Source: CBDVBD01 sp965372135 (GTDB taxonomy: Bacteria > Electryoneota > RPQS01 > CBDVBD01). From it: a stretch of DNA of 22,765 bases. Positions 1 through 7,714 of the stretch are shown piece after piece (the stretch's first letter is position 1; each line of letters opens with the position of its first letter). A model generated the notes under the pieces. The model was not told the DNA's origin and did not search any database. It saw only the letters and a list, made by a program, of their open reading frames with translations. The position numbers were made by a program, and so were the translations under genes. The stretch covers positions 1-22,765 of the forward strand of contig CBDVBD010000037.1 in the NCBI GenBank assembly GCA_965372135.1. The letters are read 5' to 3'.

Positions 1-61
1 ACCCCTTACACCACTTTTCATAAATAGTGATTTCGGGTAAATCGTTGGTTTTCTCAGTCAT
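1..61 (-). CDS. N-terminus of a ferredoxin-like (probable OFOR delta) subunit, cut by the window edge
   Basis: Twenty codons are visible, read as MTEKTNDLPEITIYEKWCKG and then off the window. The pattern I-T-I-Y-x-x-W-C-K-G is typical of the start of the small 2x[4Fe-4S] delta subunit of 2-oxoacid:ferredoxin oxidoreductases (continuing CxxC in that family). The first Cys and Gly of the expected cluster motif are present. It starts with ATG at 61, with a weak purine-rich AAGG upstream, 89 bases after the hdrA1 stop, so it is probably co-transcribed with hdrA1. If correct, a second oxidoreductase operon follows outside the window. The family call rests on only 20 residues, and another small ferredoxin is possible. 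Confidence 0.5.
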   Translation of the reverse strand, partial: MTEKTNDLPEITIYEKWCKG

Positions 62-94
62 CGACCTTACCTTTTGGTATGATTCAAATAGAGA

Positions 95-140
95 CATCCA
101 TCACTCCTAATGTTTTTGATGCCAATCTCGGTGATGGATG
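95..140 (-). repeat. 10-bp inverted repeat between hdrA1 and the next gene
   Basis: Arms 95-104 (catccatcac) and 131-140 (gtgatggatg) are perfect reverse complements around a 26-base loop. The element begins 10 bases after the hdrA1 stop on the transcribed strand. The sequence that follows (TCTCTATTTG) is only mildly U-rich, so it is not a convincing intrinsic terminator. It may be a processing, stability or attenuation element between hdrA1 and the downstream ferredoxin gene. Confidence 0.5.
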
Positions 141-150
141 TGCTTATATA

Positions 151-2571
151 TTAAGCGGTTGCTTTTTTAGCGACCTCTTGACTTAGTACTTTAACCGTGT
201 GTGCGATCTCCTCGGGAGTCACCTTTTGGCGAAGCTCCTCGACGGCTTTCATCACCACCGCAAATTTCTGCCCCTCCGCCGCGCTGATCCATTCCAACTG
301 GAGTCTTTCCGGACGAATGCCCAGTTTCTCCAGTTTATCCCACAGTTTTTCTACCCGTTTCTGGGTCCAAGTGACCGCATTGATATAGTGACAATCGGCA
401 AAGTGGCATCCGGACAGAAGCACCACCGGCGCTCCATTACGGAACGCATGCATGATAAATTTCGAATCCACCCGTCCGGAACACATGGTACGGATCAACC
501 GCGACGTGGGTGGATACTGCAACCGTGACGTTCCGGCATTATCACCGCCGGCATAGGAACACCAGTTACACGCGAACACCACGATCTTATCCTGCGGATT
601 TTCTGCCAATATCGCTTCTACCTGCTGCATAATCTGATTATCGGTGAAATGGCGCATGTGGATAGTATCGGTCGGGCATTCCGCCGCACAGGTTCCGCAT
701 CCCTGACATGCCGCTTCCACAATAAATGGATACTTTGCTTCCTTCTTGATCGGCGGCTCGATAGCATTATACGGACATACCCGGGCGCACAGACCGCAGA
801 AATTACAGTCCGCCTGATCCAATGTGGCGGTAATCGCTTCGATTTTTACCTTACCGGCATTCAGCAGGATCGACGCCCTTGCCGCAGCAGCACCCGCCTG
901 AGTTACGCTTTCCTTCACATCCTTGGGCGCTTCCACACACCCGGCATAAAAGATGCCCTGTGTGGGCGCATCCACCGGCTTCAACTTGGGATGCGATTCC
1001 ATCAGGAAGCCATCGGAGGTGTTCGACAAGGTCAACAGCTTCTGCATGCCTTTCTGATCTTTCCGGGGTTCCATGCCGATGGATAAGACCACCATATCCA
1101 AATCATAATTCTCCAGTTCATTGGTGGTAGTGTTCTCCACCGCTAACCTCATCCCCCCGTTGCTGTTATGGTTAATCTCGCCGGGGATGCCGCGGATATA
1201 TTTCACACCGGCAGCCTTCGATCGCATATACAGATCTTCGAATCCCTTCCCGAACGACCGCATATCCATATAGAACACAAAGCTTTCCGTATCGGGATAG
1301 TGGTCTTTCAACAGCAGGGTATCCTTCACGGTATTCATGCAGCAAACATTGCTGCAGTACGGATTTCCACGCTTACTGGACCGCGATCCCACGCACTGGA
1401 TAAAGCCGATCCTCTTCGGGCGTTCCTGATCCGATGGGCGGATAAAATGCCCCGCAGTGGGTCCGCCGGCACAGATCAGCCGTTCGAATTCCATGCTGGT
1501 AATCACATCAGGCAGGGTACGATACCCGAATTCATCGAGTTCGGTTGGATCATAGACATCCATCCCGGTCGCCACGATGATCGTGCCCACCTCGACATTA
1601 ATAAACTCATCCTGCATATCGTAATCGATACAGTTCTTCTCGCACACATCCGCACATTTTCCACACGCAATCGGGTTATTACCCAAACACTCGTCCATAT
1701 TCAAGATATACGCCGACGGCACAGCCTGGGCGAATGGAATATAGATTGCTTTGCGCGACGAAAATCCTTCCTGATATTCATCGGGAACCACCACCGGACA
1801 TACATCGGTGCAATCCTGGCAGGCGGTACATTCCGTTTCGTCCACGTACCGGGCTTTTTTGCGAATGGTCACGTTGAAATTCCCCACGAATCCGGCGACC
1901 TGCTCCACTTCGCTGTATGCGTACATTTTAATTCTGGGATGCCGACCGACATCCATCATTTTGGGTCCCAGAATTCATATGGAGCAGTCCATGGTGGGGT
2001 AGGTCTTGTCCAGCGCAGCCATAATGCCGCCGATACTGGCTTCCTTCTCCACCAAATAGACTTGATGTCCTCCGTCCGCCAAGTCCAGCGCAGCCTGAAT
2101 TCCAGCCACCCCGCCGCCGATAACCAGCGCGGCTTTGGTGACCGGAAACACCGCTTCTTCCTGGGGTTCCAACACCCGTGCACGTGCCACTGCACTGCGC
2201 ACCAGGTCTTTGGCTTTTTGGGTTGCGCCTTCCTTGTCGTCCTGATGCACCCACGAACAATGCTCACGCAAGTTCGCCATTTCCATCAGGTAGGGATTCA
2301 GCCCGCTTTCCGCCACACAGGCTCGGAACGTGGGTTCATGAATCTTCGGGGTACATGACGCCACCACCACCCGATTCAAGTTGTGTTCGACAATTGCCTT
2401 TTTGATTTCATTTTGTCCGGGATCGGCACAGGTGTATTTATTGCGGACTACCGCTGCCACATCGGGTAATGTTTCAGCGTATTCCGCCACCTTCCCGGTA
2501 TCCACCGCACCGGCGATGTTAAGTCCTCAGTCGCAGACAAAGACTCCAACCCGGAGTTCATCTGTTTCCAT
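151..2571 (-). CDS. hdrA: HdrA-MvhD fusion selenoprotein (two in-frame UGA = Sec)
   Basis: This is a heterodisulfide-reductase subunit A, the FAD and Fe-S core of flavin-based electron bifurcation, with an MvhD-type [2Fe-2S] domain fused to its C-terminus (806 aa). Translation starts at ATG 2571 behind a strong AGGAGG. Two UGA codons are read through. UGA 2529-2527 gives U15 in V-C-D-U-G-L-N-I, and UGA 1977-1975 gives U199 in D-C-S-I-U-I-L-G-P-K; HdrA homologues normally carry Cys at both. Domains in order: N-terminal HdrA cluster domain (C13, U15, C48, C73, C105), FAD-binding GGGVAG (152-157), inserted ferredoxin motif from C248, C-terminal 2x[4Fe-4S] ferredoxin motifs, then MvhD from about residue 670 (CNWC, MCSGR, CHFADCHY). 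It probably pairs with the fused hdrD-like protein upstream. The Sec reading is inferred from motif alignment, the in-window paralogue and downstream hairpins; no selenium machinery is visible here. Confidence 0.9.
1930..1975 (-). promoter_or_regulatory. Bacterial-type SECIS-like hairpin for Sec199 of hdrA1
   Basis: Immediately after UGA 1977-1975 the mRNA can form a 7-bp stem, GGAUGUC with GGCAUCC (1954-1948 with 1943-1937, one U.G pair), closed by the tetraloop GGUC (1947-1944). A second perfect stem lies outside it: 1975-1969 with 1930-1936, extendable to 10 bp at the expense of the inner stem. The loop starts 28 bases after the UGA, inside the spacing usual for bacterial SECIS elements. 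The loop GGUC is the same as in the well-studied E. coli fdhF SECIS. The inner hairpin is identical in hdrA2. Confidence 0.7.
2500..2517 (-). promoter_or_regulatory. Candidate SECIS-like hairpin for Sec15 of hdrA1
   Basis: After UGA 2529-2527 the mRNA AUCGCC GGUGC GGUGGAU can fold into a six-pair stem with one bulged G and a loop starting with GGU, 16 bases after the UGA. A competing five-pair stem, CCGGU with ACCGG, is possible in the same stretch. It is weaker than the hairpin at Sec199, so the assignment is tentative. Confidence 0.35.
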
Positions 2572-2576
2572 TCATT

Positions 2577-2624
2577 CCTCCTGTTCGGTTCAAAGAGGCT
2601 ATTGATAACTTTAGGTACTGTCAA
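2577..2624 (-). promoter_or_regulatory. Candidate promoter and strong RBS for hdrA1
   Basis: On the minus strand a perfect TTGACA (2624-2619) is followed after 17 bases by TAGCCT (2601-2596), only a 3/6 match to a -10 box. It is followed by AGGAGG (2582-2577), five bases before the ATG at 2571. The RBS is convincing; the promoter is a weak call, supported by the long spacer separating hdrA1 from the upstream genes. Confidence 0.35.
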
Positions 2625-2719
2625 GTAGCCTGAAATTTGATTTCACATCTTATAACTATTCCGTTCCGTCCTTTTGACTTTAAACTAAATTTTCTAATTT
2701 TGAAAACCACTGAAGGGTA

Positions 2720-2735
2720 AACCGCTGAAGCGGTT
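2720..2735. repeat. REP-like palindrome aaccgc-tgaa-gcggtt
   Basis: This is a perfect 6-bp inverted repeat with a 4-base loop. It is the first of several palindromes in the 372-base spacer between the hdrD-like gene and hdrA1. It is short and compact, as in repetitive extragenic palindromes, but whether it recurs elsewhere in the genome cannot be seen here. Confidence 0.45.
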
Positions 2736-2741
2736 AGGGTG

Positions 2742-2788
2742 TGTGATAGTTCCCTCTTAACACCACAATAAATTGTGGTGCTATCACA
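2742..2788. repeat. Nested inverted repeat with a 9-bp core hairpin
   Basis: The core caccacaat-aa-attgtggtg (2761-2780) is a perfect 9-bp palindrome. It is flanked by tgtgatag (2742-2749) and its exact complement ctatcaca (2781-2788), which stacks directly on the core on one side and leaves an 11-base bulge on the other. The shape suggests a structured, possibly mobile, palindromic repeat or an RNA end. It has no following T-run, so it is not a classic terminator. Confidence 0.5.
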
Positions 2789-2800
2789 ACTCAGATGTTA

Positions 2801-2819
2801 GGTTATTCAGTTGATAACC
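2801..2819. repeat. Small inverted repeat ggttat/ataacc
   Basis: A perfect 6-bp inverted repeat with a 7-base loop, lying between the two larger palindromes of this spacer. It is short enough that chance cannot be excluded, but its position suggests it belongs to the same palindrome cluster. Confidence 0.3.
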
Positions 2820-2852
2820 ATAAGATGGAAAAACAAATGCTACTTGAGATAG

Positions 2853-2872
2853 CACCCGACTTTAGTCGGGTG
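2853..2872. repeat. REP-like palindrome cacccgac-ttta-gtcgggtg
   Basis: A perfect 8-bp GC-rich inverted repeat with a TTTA loop. GC-rich stems with short loops like this resemble the REP-type palindromes mobilised by REP-associated tyrosine transposases. No transposase gene is in the window. It could also protect the 3' end of the upstream hdr transcript. Confidence 0.5.
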
Positions 2873-2885
2873 ATTATTTGGCGCT

Positions 2886-2914
2886 CAATCCCAGGGTGGG
2901 CGGGTGGGGGATTG
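2886..2914 (+). repeat. G-quadruplex motif framed by a 7-bp inverted repeat
   Basis: The plus strand carries GGG-T-GGG-C-GGG-T-GGGGG (2894-2910): four runs of at least three G with single-base loops, the most stable class of intramolecular quadruplex. It is framed by CAATCCC (2886-2892) and GGGATTG (2908-2914), so a hairpin and the quadruplex compete. It lies about 30 bases past the end of the hdrD-like gene on that gene's template strand, where it could stall RNA polymerase or act as a roadblock. Confidence 0.6.
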
Positions 2915-2943
2915 GGCGGCAAATGGTAACCACACTATGCTTC

Positions 2944-4086
2944 TCATTCCACCTCGTTAGCAAAAAACGACAAGAAATCCTGGATCGGAATCTTGATGTC
3001 GTCTTGCTCTTCCGGTCCCAGTTGGGTACAATTGAAGTGGATGGCGCACTTGGCGCATCCGGTCAACATCACCTCGGCGCCGGTGGCGCTTGCTTCCTGC
3101 AGTCGTTCCGATTGGATCATCTTGGAATGCACGTCGCAATCCGACCACGCCGACGTCCCGCAGCAGGTTGCCCCCGCCCGGTTGCGCACCATTTCCCGGA
3201 TTTCCACCCCGTCCATCTTCGATAGCAGTGTTCTCGGGGTATCGTAATCCCCCATATGACGTCCCAACCTGCAGGCATCATGGAATGTCACCGTTCGTGA
3301 TTTCCGGTTGGATTTTAAGGGTAACGCATCCGCATTTTCTGCCAGATACGCCGGAAAATATATCACCTCGAAATCCAGCTTCCCAAAATATTCCGGAACG
3401 TCCCTCGAAAACGTCCGGTAACATTCCGGACAGGTGGTAAACATCCGTTTGGCACCGGCATCCGCCATTAACTTAAGATTGTGCTCCGCCAAGCGCTTGA
3501 AGTTATCCTCATCGCCCATCCACAGCAAATCGTGCCCGCAGCACCGTTCATCCGCCAGCACAGCCGGTTCGATTCCCAATTTATTCATCAAAATAACCGC
3601 AGATACCGCCGTTACCAACGTATTCATGTTCAAATCGGTAAAAAATCCATCAAAATACGGCAGACACCCAACAAAACAGACATCCTCCCCGGTCTTCTTC
3701 ACTTTTGCCTTTTTCGGAATCCACCCCAGCCGGTCCTGCTTCAAATCCGGTGCCGTCATAATCCTCATAGCGGATTGCAACGCACCACCGTGGGAACACA
3801 CCGGTCGCTGCCCATCCTTGAACGCATCGATCCGCAGCTTCAGCATGATACGACTGAAATCCACGTCCTGCGGGCACCGTTCGTTACACAATTGGCAGGT
3901 CAAACAGGTCCAGAGCGCCTCATCATCCAGCAGCACATCCGCGCCTCTGGTCAACATCCTGCCGATCATCCGACGGGGTGAATAGGTCTTGTTATACCGC
4001 GAAATCGGACACACCGCTGTGCATTTTCCGCATTCCAAACAGAGAAGGACATTTGTATCTTTTAATGCCGTTAAACTTGGACTCAT
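2944..4086 (-). CDS. HdrC-HdrB fusion (HdrD-like) iron-sulfur CCG protein
   Basis: This 380-aa protein combines the HdrC electron-transfer module with an HdrB-type catalytic module. The first 75 residues hold two [4Fe-4S] ferredoxin motifs (C16, C19, C22, C26 and C61, C64, C67, C71). Two CCG domains follow, each with a Cys, a Cys-Cys pair and a CxxC: C182-C183 with C219 and C222, and C272 with C308-C309, C344 and C347. In Hdr enzymes such domains hold the noncubane clusters that reduce disulfides. The real start is ATG 4086, overlapping the mvhD stop as ATGA; a longer open frame upstream is only overlap with mvhD. It probably forms an electron-accepting arm with one of the HdrA proteins. The substrate is unknown. 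HdrD, TfrB-like and GlcF-like relatives share this layout. Confidence 0.85.
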   Translation of the reverse strand: MSPSLTALKDTNVLLCLECGKCTAVCPISRYNKTYSPRRMIGRMLTRGADVLLDDEALWTCLTCQLCNERCPQDVDFSRIMLKLRIDAFKDGQRPVCSHGGALQSAMRIMTAPDLKQDRLGWIPKKAKVKKTGEDVCFVGCLPYFDGFFTDLNMNTLVTAVSAVILMNKLGIEPAVLADERCCGHDLLWMGDEDNFKRLAEHNLKLMADAGAKRMFTTCPECYRTFSRDVPEYFGKLDFEVIYFPAYLAENADALPLKSNRKSRTVTFHDACRLGRHMGDYDTPRTLLSKMDGVEIREMVRNRAGATCCGTSAWSDCDVHSKMIQSERLQEASATGAEVMLTGCAKCAIHFNCTQLGPEEQDDIKIPIQDFLSFFANEVE

Positions 4087-4616
4087 GAAGGTACTTTCTC
4101 CGCTGAACAGACGTGTTGGTTGGGATCGCCGATCTGATCGGGCAGCATCTCCGGTCTTCCGTTGGGATTGATAGGTGACGGTCCCACTTTCTTTACTTCC
4201 GCCACCATTTCCCGGATTACTTTGGCAAATTTGGCGGCTTCCGCTGCCGATATCCACTCCAACCGCATCCGCTCCTTTTCCAATCCCAGCAATTTGACCA
4301 CATTTTCCAACCGCTGGTAGTTTTCCGCCGCCCTCCTGGCTCCGAATATGTAGTGACAATCCTGAAAATGACAGGTGGACACCAACACTCCATCGGCTCC
4401 CAATTCGAACGCCTTCAGCACAAACGCCGGGCTGACCCGCCCTCCACACATCACCCGAATAATCCGGATATTGGGTGGATATTGCATCCGCGCCAATCCG
4501 GCAGCATCCGCCGCTGGATAGCTGCACCAGTTACAGGCAAACACCACCACCCGTGGTTCAAATTCTTTTTTTGTTTTTTTCGCCTTGGGTTTGGTCTTCG
4601 TCTTTTTAGTCGCCAT
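4083..4616 (-). CDS. mvhD: MvhD-type [2Fe-2S] electron-transfer subunit
   Basis: MvhD passes electrons from a donor enzyme (the F420-non-reducing hydrogenase in methanogens) into HdrA. This 177-aa copy has the expected cysteines: CNWC (28-31), C57 in V-M-C-G-G-R, and C82 and C87 in C-H-F-Q-D-C-H-Y. All are Cys, not Sec. It carries an unusual Lys/Thr-rich N-terminal tail (residues 2-18) and a 35-residue C-terminal extension. It begins three bases after the hdrA2 stop and overlaps the hdrD-like start by four bases, so it is translationally coupled. It is a close paralogue of the C-terminal domain of hdrA1. No MvhA or MvhG hydrogenase subunit is present, so the donor is unknown; by context it may be ferredoxin from the Kor enzyme or an unlinked dehydrogenase. 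Confidence 0.85.
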   Translation of the reverse strand: MATKKTKTKPKAKKTKKEFEPRVVVFACNWCSYPAADAAGLARMQYPPNIRIIRVMCGGRVSPAFVLKAFELGADGVLVSTCHFQDCHYIFGARRAAENYQRLENVVKLLGLEKERMRLEWISAAEAAKFAKVIREMVAEVKKVGPSPINPNGRPEMLPDQIGDPNQHVCSAEKVPS

Positions 4617-4619
4617 ATT

Positions 4620-7600
4620 TTATCCAACCAAAAACGTTTCCAACTGCGCTTCGATCTGCTTGTCGTTGAAGTGCCGCGCCACAATTGCACCGGTGGGACA
4701 AATGGATGCACAAGTTCCGCACCCCTTACACAGTGCCCGGTTCACCTCCGCTGTTCCATCGGTGATGGTGATGGCATGGAAATCACATATTTCCACACAT
4801 CGTCCGCAAGCACGGCAGTATGCTGCATCGCCTACTTCTGACACAATCGGTTCTAAGGAAATGGTATCGCCCGATAACAACGCCGACACTTTGGCGCCCA
4901 CCGCACCAGCCTGGGCGATGGAATCCGCGATGTCCATCGGTCCCTGGGCGCAGCCGCATAGGAAAATTCCTTCCATGCTGGTTTCCACCGGACCGAACTT
5001 GGAATGCCGCTCCATAAAAAATCCATCTGCACCGCGCTGTACTTTCGTCAAATCACCCAAGTGATCATATATCTCTTTATGAGGAGCCATTCCGCATGAC
5101 AGCACTAACGCATCCACCGGAACAGTTAGGTCAGTTTGTAACTGCGGTTGATACAGAGTTACACTGCTGGTTTGTCCCTTGCCTTCCACTCTTGGCAAGT
5201 TATCCAGTGTATAACGTAGGAAAATTATCCCCAATTTCCTGGCGTCGCAGTACATTTCTTCGGCACCACGGCTATAAACTCTGACATCACGGTGTAAGAT
5301 CACCACCCGGCTGCCCTTTTTACGTAAAGCGATAGCTTGCTTAATCGCCGCTTGACAACAATAGCGTGAACACCCGGGATTGGCATCCTCACGGCGTGAA
5401 CCCACACACTGTATGAACACCACATGCTCAGGAGTTCCCTCGTCGGAAAACGGTCCTTCCCCCTTATACATCATGTCCTCGAATTCCATGTTGGTATAGA
5501 CATTGGGAAACTTTCCATACCCAAATTCACCCTGGGGATCATACTGTATCGATCCCGGTGCCAGCACGATGGCACCCGCTTCCAGCGGCTCAAATTCCTT
5601 TTTCTTATCACCAGTGGATCGGAGTTGAATTTCGAAATTCCCCACAAATCCGGAAATATCATCTACTTCAGTATTGGTTAGTACTTTAACGTCCAGCTTT
5701 TTCAACTGCTTTTCCAAATCCTCCACCAGAACACTTCCCGGCTGAAAACTGGGATAGATATTCGCCAGCCGCCGTACTCGCCCTCCCAAGACCTCATCTC
5801 GTTCCAACAATGTCACGTTGTGACCGCGCAATTTCAGGTCAATAGCTGACTGCATACCCGCCACCCCACCACCGATCACTAATGCATCTCGATTGATTTC
5901 CAGTGTGAGGTGTTCCAATGGTTCCAAAAGCCGAGCACGAGCCACCGACATCCGGATTAGATCCTTCGCCTTATCCATTGCCGGTCCCATGTCATGCTGG
6001 TGTACCCAACTGCATTGATCGCGGATGTTAACCAAATCGAGCAGGTACGGATTCAACCCGATATTGTGAATGGTTTCCATGAAGATCGGTCCGTGCGTTC
6101 GCGGCGAACAGGCTCCGACCACGACCCGGTTCAGGTTGTGCTCCGTGATCCTCTTCTGTATATCCTCTTGTGAGAGAGCGGCGCAGGAAAACAGCATAGT
6201 TTCCGCCCAAACCACATCCGGCAGGGTTTGGGCATACTGACTGAGATCCTCTACATCCAATACTCCACCGATATTGCTTCCGCATGAGCACACGAAAACC
6301 CCAATCCTGGGTGGACCGGTCACATCGATCGGCTGGATTCGATCCTCTTCCGGTATTTCTTGTTCTTCCAGCGGTTCCACATGGGTTGCTGCCTTCACTG
6401 CCGCCGCAGATGCTTCTATGATGGAATCGGTAATATCCTTAGGGGAGATAGAACAGCCAGCCAGATATACACCTTTCCTGGTAGAATGCAGCGGATAGGC
6501 ACAGGGGTCTTTCTGTTTGAAAAATCCATCCTTGTCGGTCTCGATCCCCAATATCTTTGCCAGATCACGACTACCTAAACATGGTACCAGTGCCGAGGCT
6601 AACACTACTAAATCAGCGGTGAAGCGACCTATCCGACTGGTCATGGCGTCTTCGTACAAGACCACCGTATCTTTGGTGTCAGGATCCAGAATTACTTTGG
6701 ACGGTTTGCCGTGAATGTATTCTATATTGTGTTCGTCCTCGGCGCGGCGGTAAAATTCTTCCAATCCTTTCCCATAAGCCCTCAAATCGATATAAAATAC
6801 TTTGATGACTGCATGGGGAAAATGTTCCCGGATTACCAAGGCAGTCTTGGTGGCATTCATACAGCAGATTCGGCTGCAGTAGGGAATATCATGCTGGAGG
6901 TTACGAGAGCCGACACATTGGATAAACGCAATGTTCTTGGGGGGTTTTCGATCAGTAAATCGAAATAATTCTCCCCCGCTCGGTCCGCCGGAAGACAGCA
7001 TCCGTTCCAATTCCATACTGCTCATGACATTTTCATATATGGTATAACCGAACTGGCTGGATTCGCCGGGATCGTAATATTCCATCCCGGTAGTAACAAT
7101 AATAGACCCCACGCGGATTTTTATCATTTCATCTCTTCCGTCGAAGTCTATGGCATTCTTCTGACAAGCATCGATACATTTGCCACAAGCGATGGGAAAT
7201 TTTCCCATGCCGTGCTTGGGATCCACGCAGTATGCAGCCGGAACAGCTTGCGGGAAAGGCATGTAGATGGCGCGGCGAGTGGAAAGTCCCATTTGGTATT
7301 CATCCGGTACAACGATGGGACAGGCTTTTGCGCAGTCACCGCAAGCCGTGCACTCATCCTCTTTGACATAGCGGTTTTTCCGGAGAACCTGCACTACGAA
7401 ATTGCCCGCATTTCCGATGACCTCTTCCACTTCGCTATAGGCAAGCAGGGTGATTCGGGGATGCCGACCGACATCCATCAGTTTCGGTCCCAGAATTCAT
7501 ATTGAGCAATCCATGGTGGGGAACGTCTTATCCAGCGCAGCCATAATGCCGCCAATACTGGGAGCCTTCTCCACTAAATAGACATGGTATCCCGCGTTTG

Positions 7601-7664
7601 CCAGGTCCAAGGAAGCTTGAATCCCAGCGATTCCACCTCCAATGACAAGGATGCTGTTTTCCAT
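4620..7664 (-). CDS. hdrA: Double-module HdrA selenoprotein (one in-frame UGA = Sec56)
   Basis: This large HdrA-family protein (1014 aa) has two successive flavoprotein modules. Module 1 starts directly at its FAD motif (GGGIAG near residue 10), has D-C-S-I-U-I-L-G-P-K with UGA 7499-7497 as U56, then a ferredoxin insertion from C105. Module 2 begins at about residue 453 with a full HdrA N-domain (V-C-S-C-G at 459-461, all Cys), a second FAD motif GGGVAG (598-603) and a terminal 2x[4Fe-4S] ferredoxin (from C950 and C979). Module 2 lacks the C-S-I-C/U motif and reads Y-P-S-F-Q-P instead. A start at 7478 would delete the first FAD-binding motif, so ATG 7664 is chosen. It follows hdrC-hdrB and precedes mvhD, so it is the likely core of an HdrABC-MvhD complex. 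Layouts with two HdrA modules are known in bacterial QmoB/HdrA-type proteins. Confidence 0.9.
7459..7476 (-). promoter_or_regulatory. Bacterial-type SECIS-like hairpin for Sec56 of hdrA2
   Basis: The mRNA GGAUGUC-GGUC-GGCAUCC forms a 7-bp stem (one U.G pair) with a GGUC loop starting 28 bases after UGA 7499-7497, identical in sequence and spacing to the hairpin in hdrA1. An outer stem, AUUC-U-GGGA with UCCC-C-GAAU, also forms but with one mismatch. Some of the conservation must come from the shared protein motif M-D-V-G-R-H-P. Confidence 0.7.
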
Positions 7665-7714
7665 AAGAATCCGTATGGTTATGGATGTTGCGACGTGTGT
7701 GATTTTAACCTAAA

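Noticed and set aside
1168..2358. 396-aa plus-strand open frame opposite hdrA1
   Set aside because: Its protein is low in recognisable motifs, has no RBS, and lies entirely antisense to a strongly supported gene; it is a shadow of the codon bias.
1975..2571. hdrA1 as a broken pseudogene in two or three pieces
   Set aside because: All breaks are UGA, all fall on Cys positions of the family, the frame is never shifted, one is repeated at the same motif in hdrA2, and hairpins follow.
2720..2914. CRISPR array in the repeat-rich spacer
   Set aside because: The palindromes differ in sequence and spacing; there are no direct repeats with regular spacers and no cas gene.
4083..4527. Long N-terminal extension of the hdrD-like protein
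   Set aside because: The extra residues are the mvhD gene read in another frame; the ATGA overlap at 4086 and the conserved ferredoxin start point to ATG 4086.
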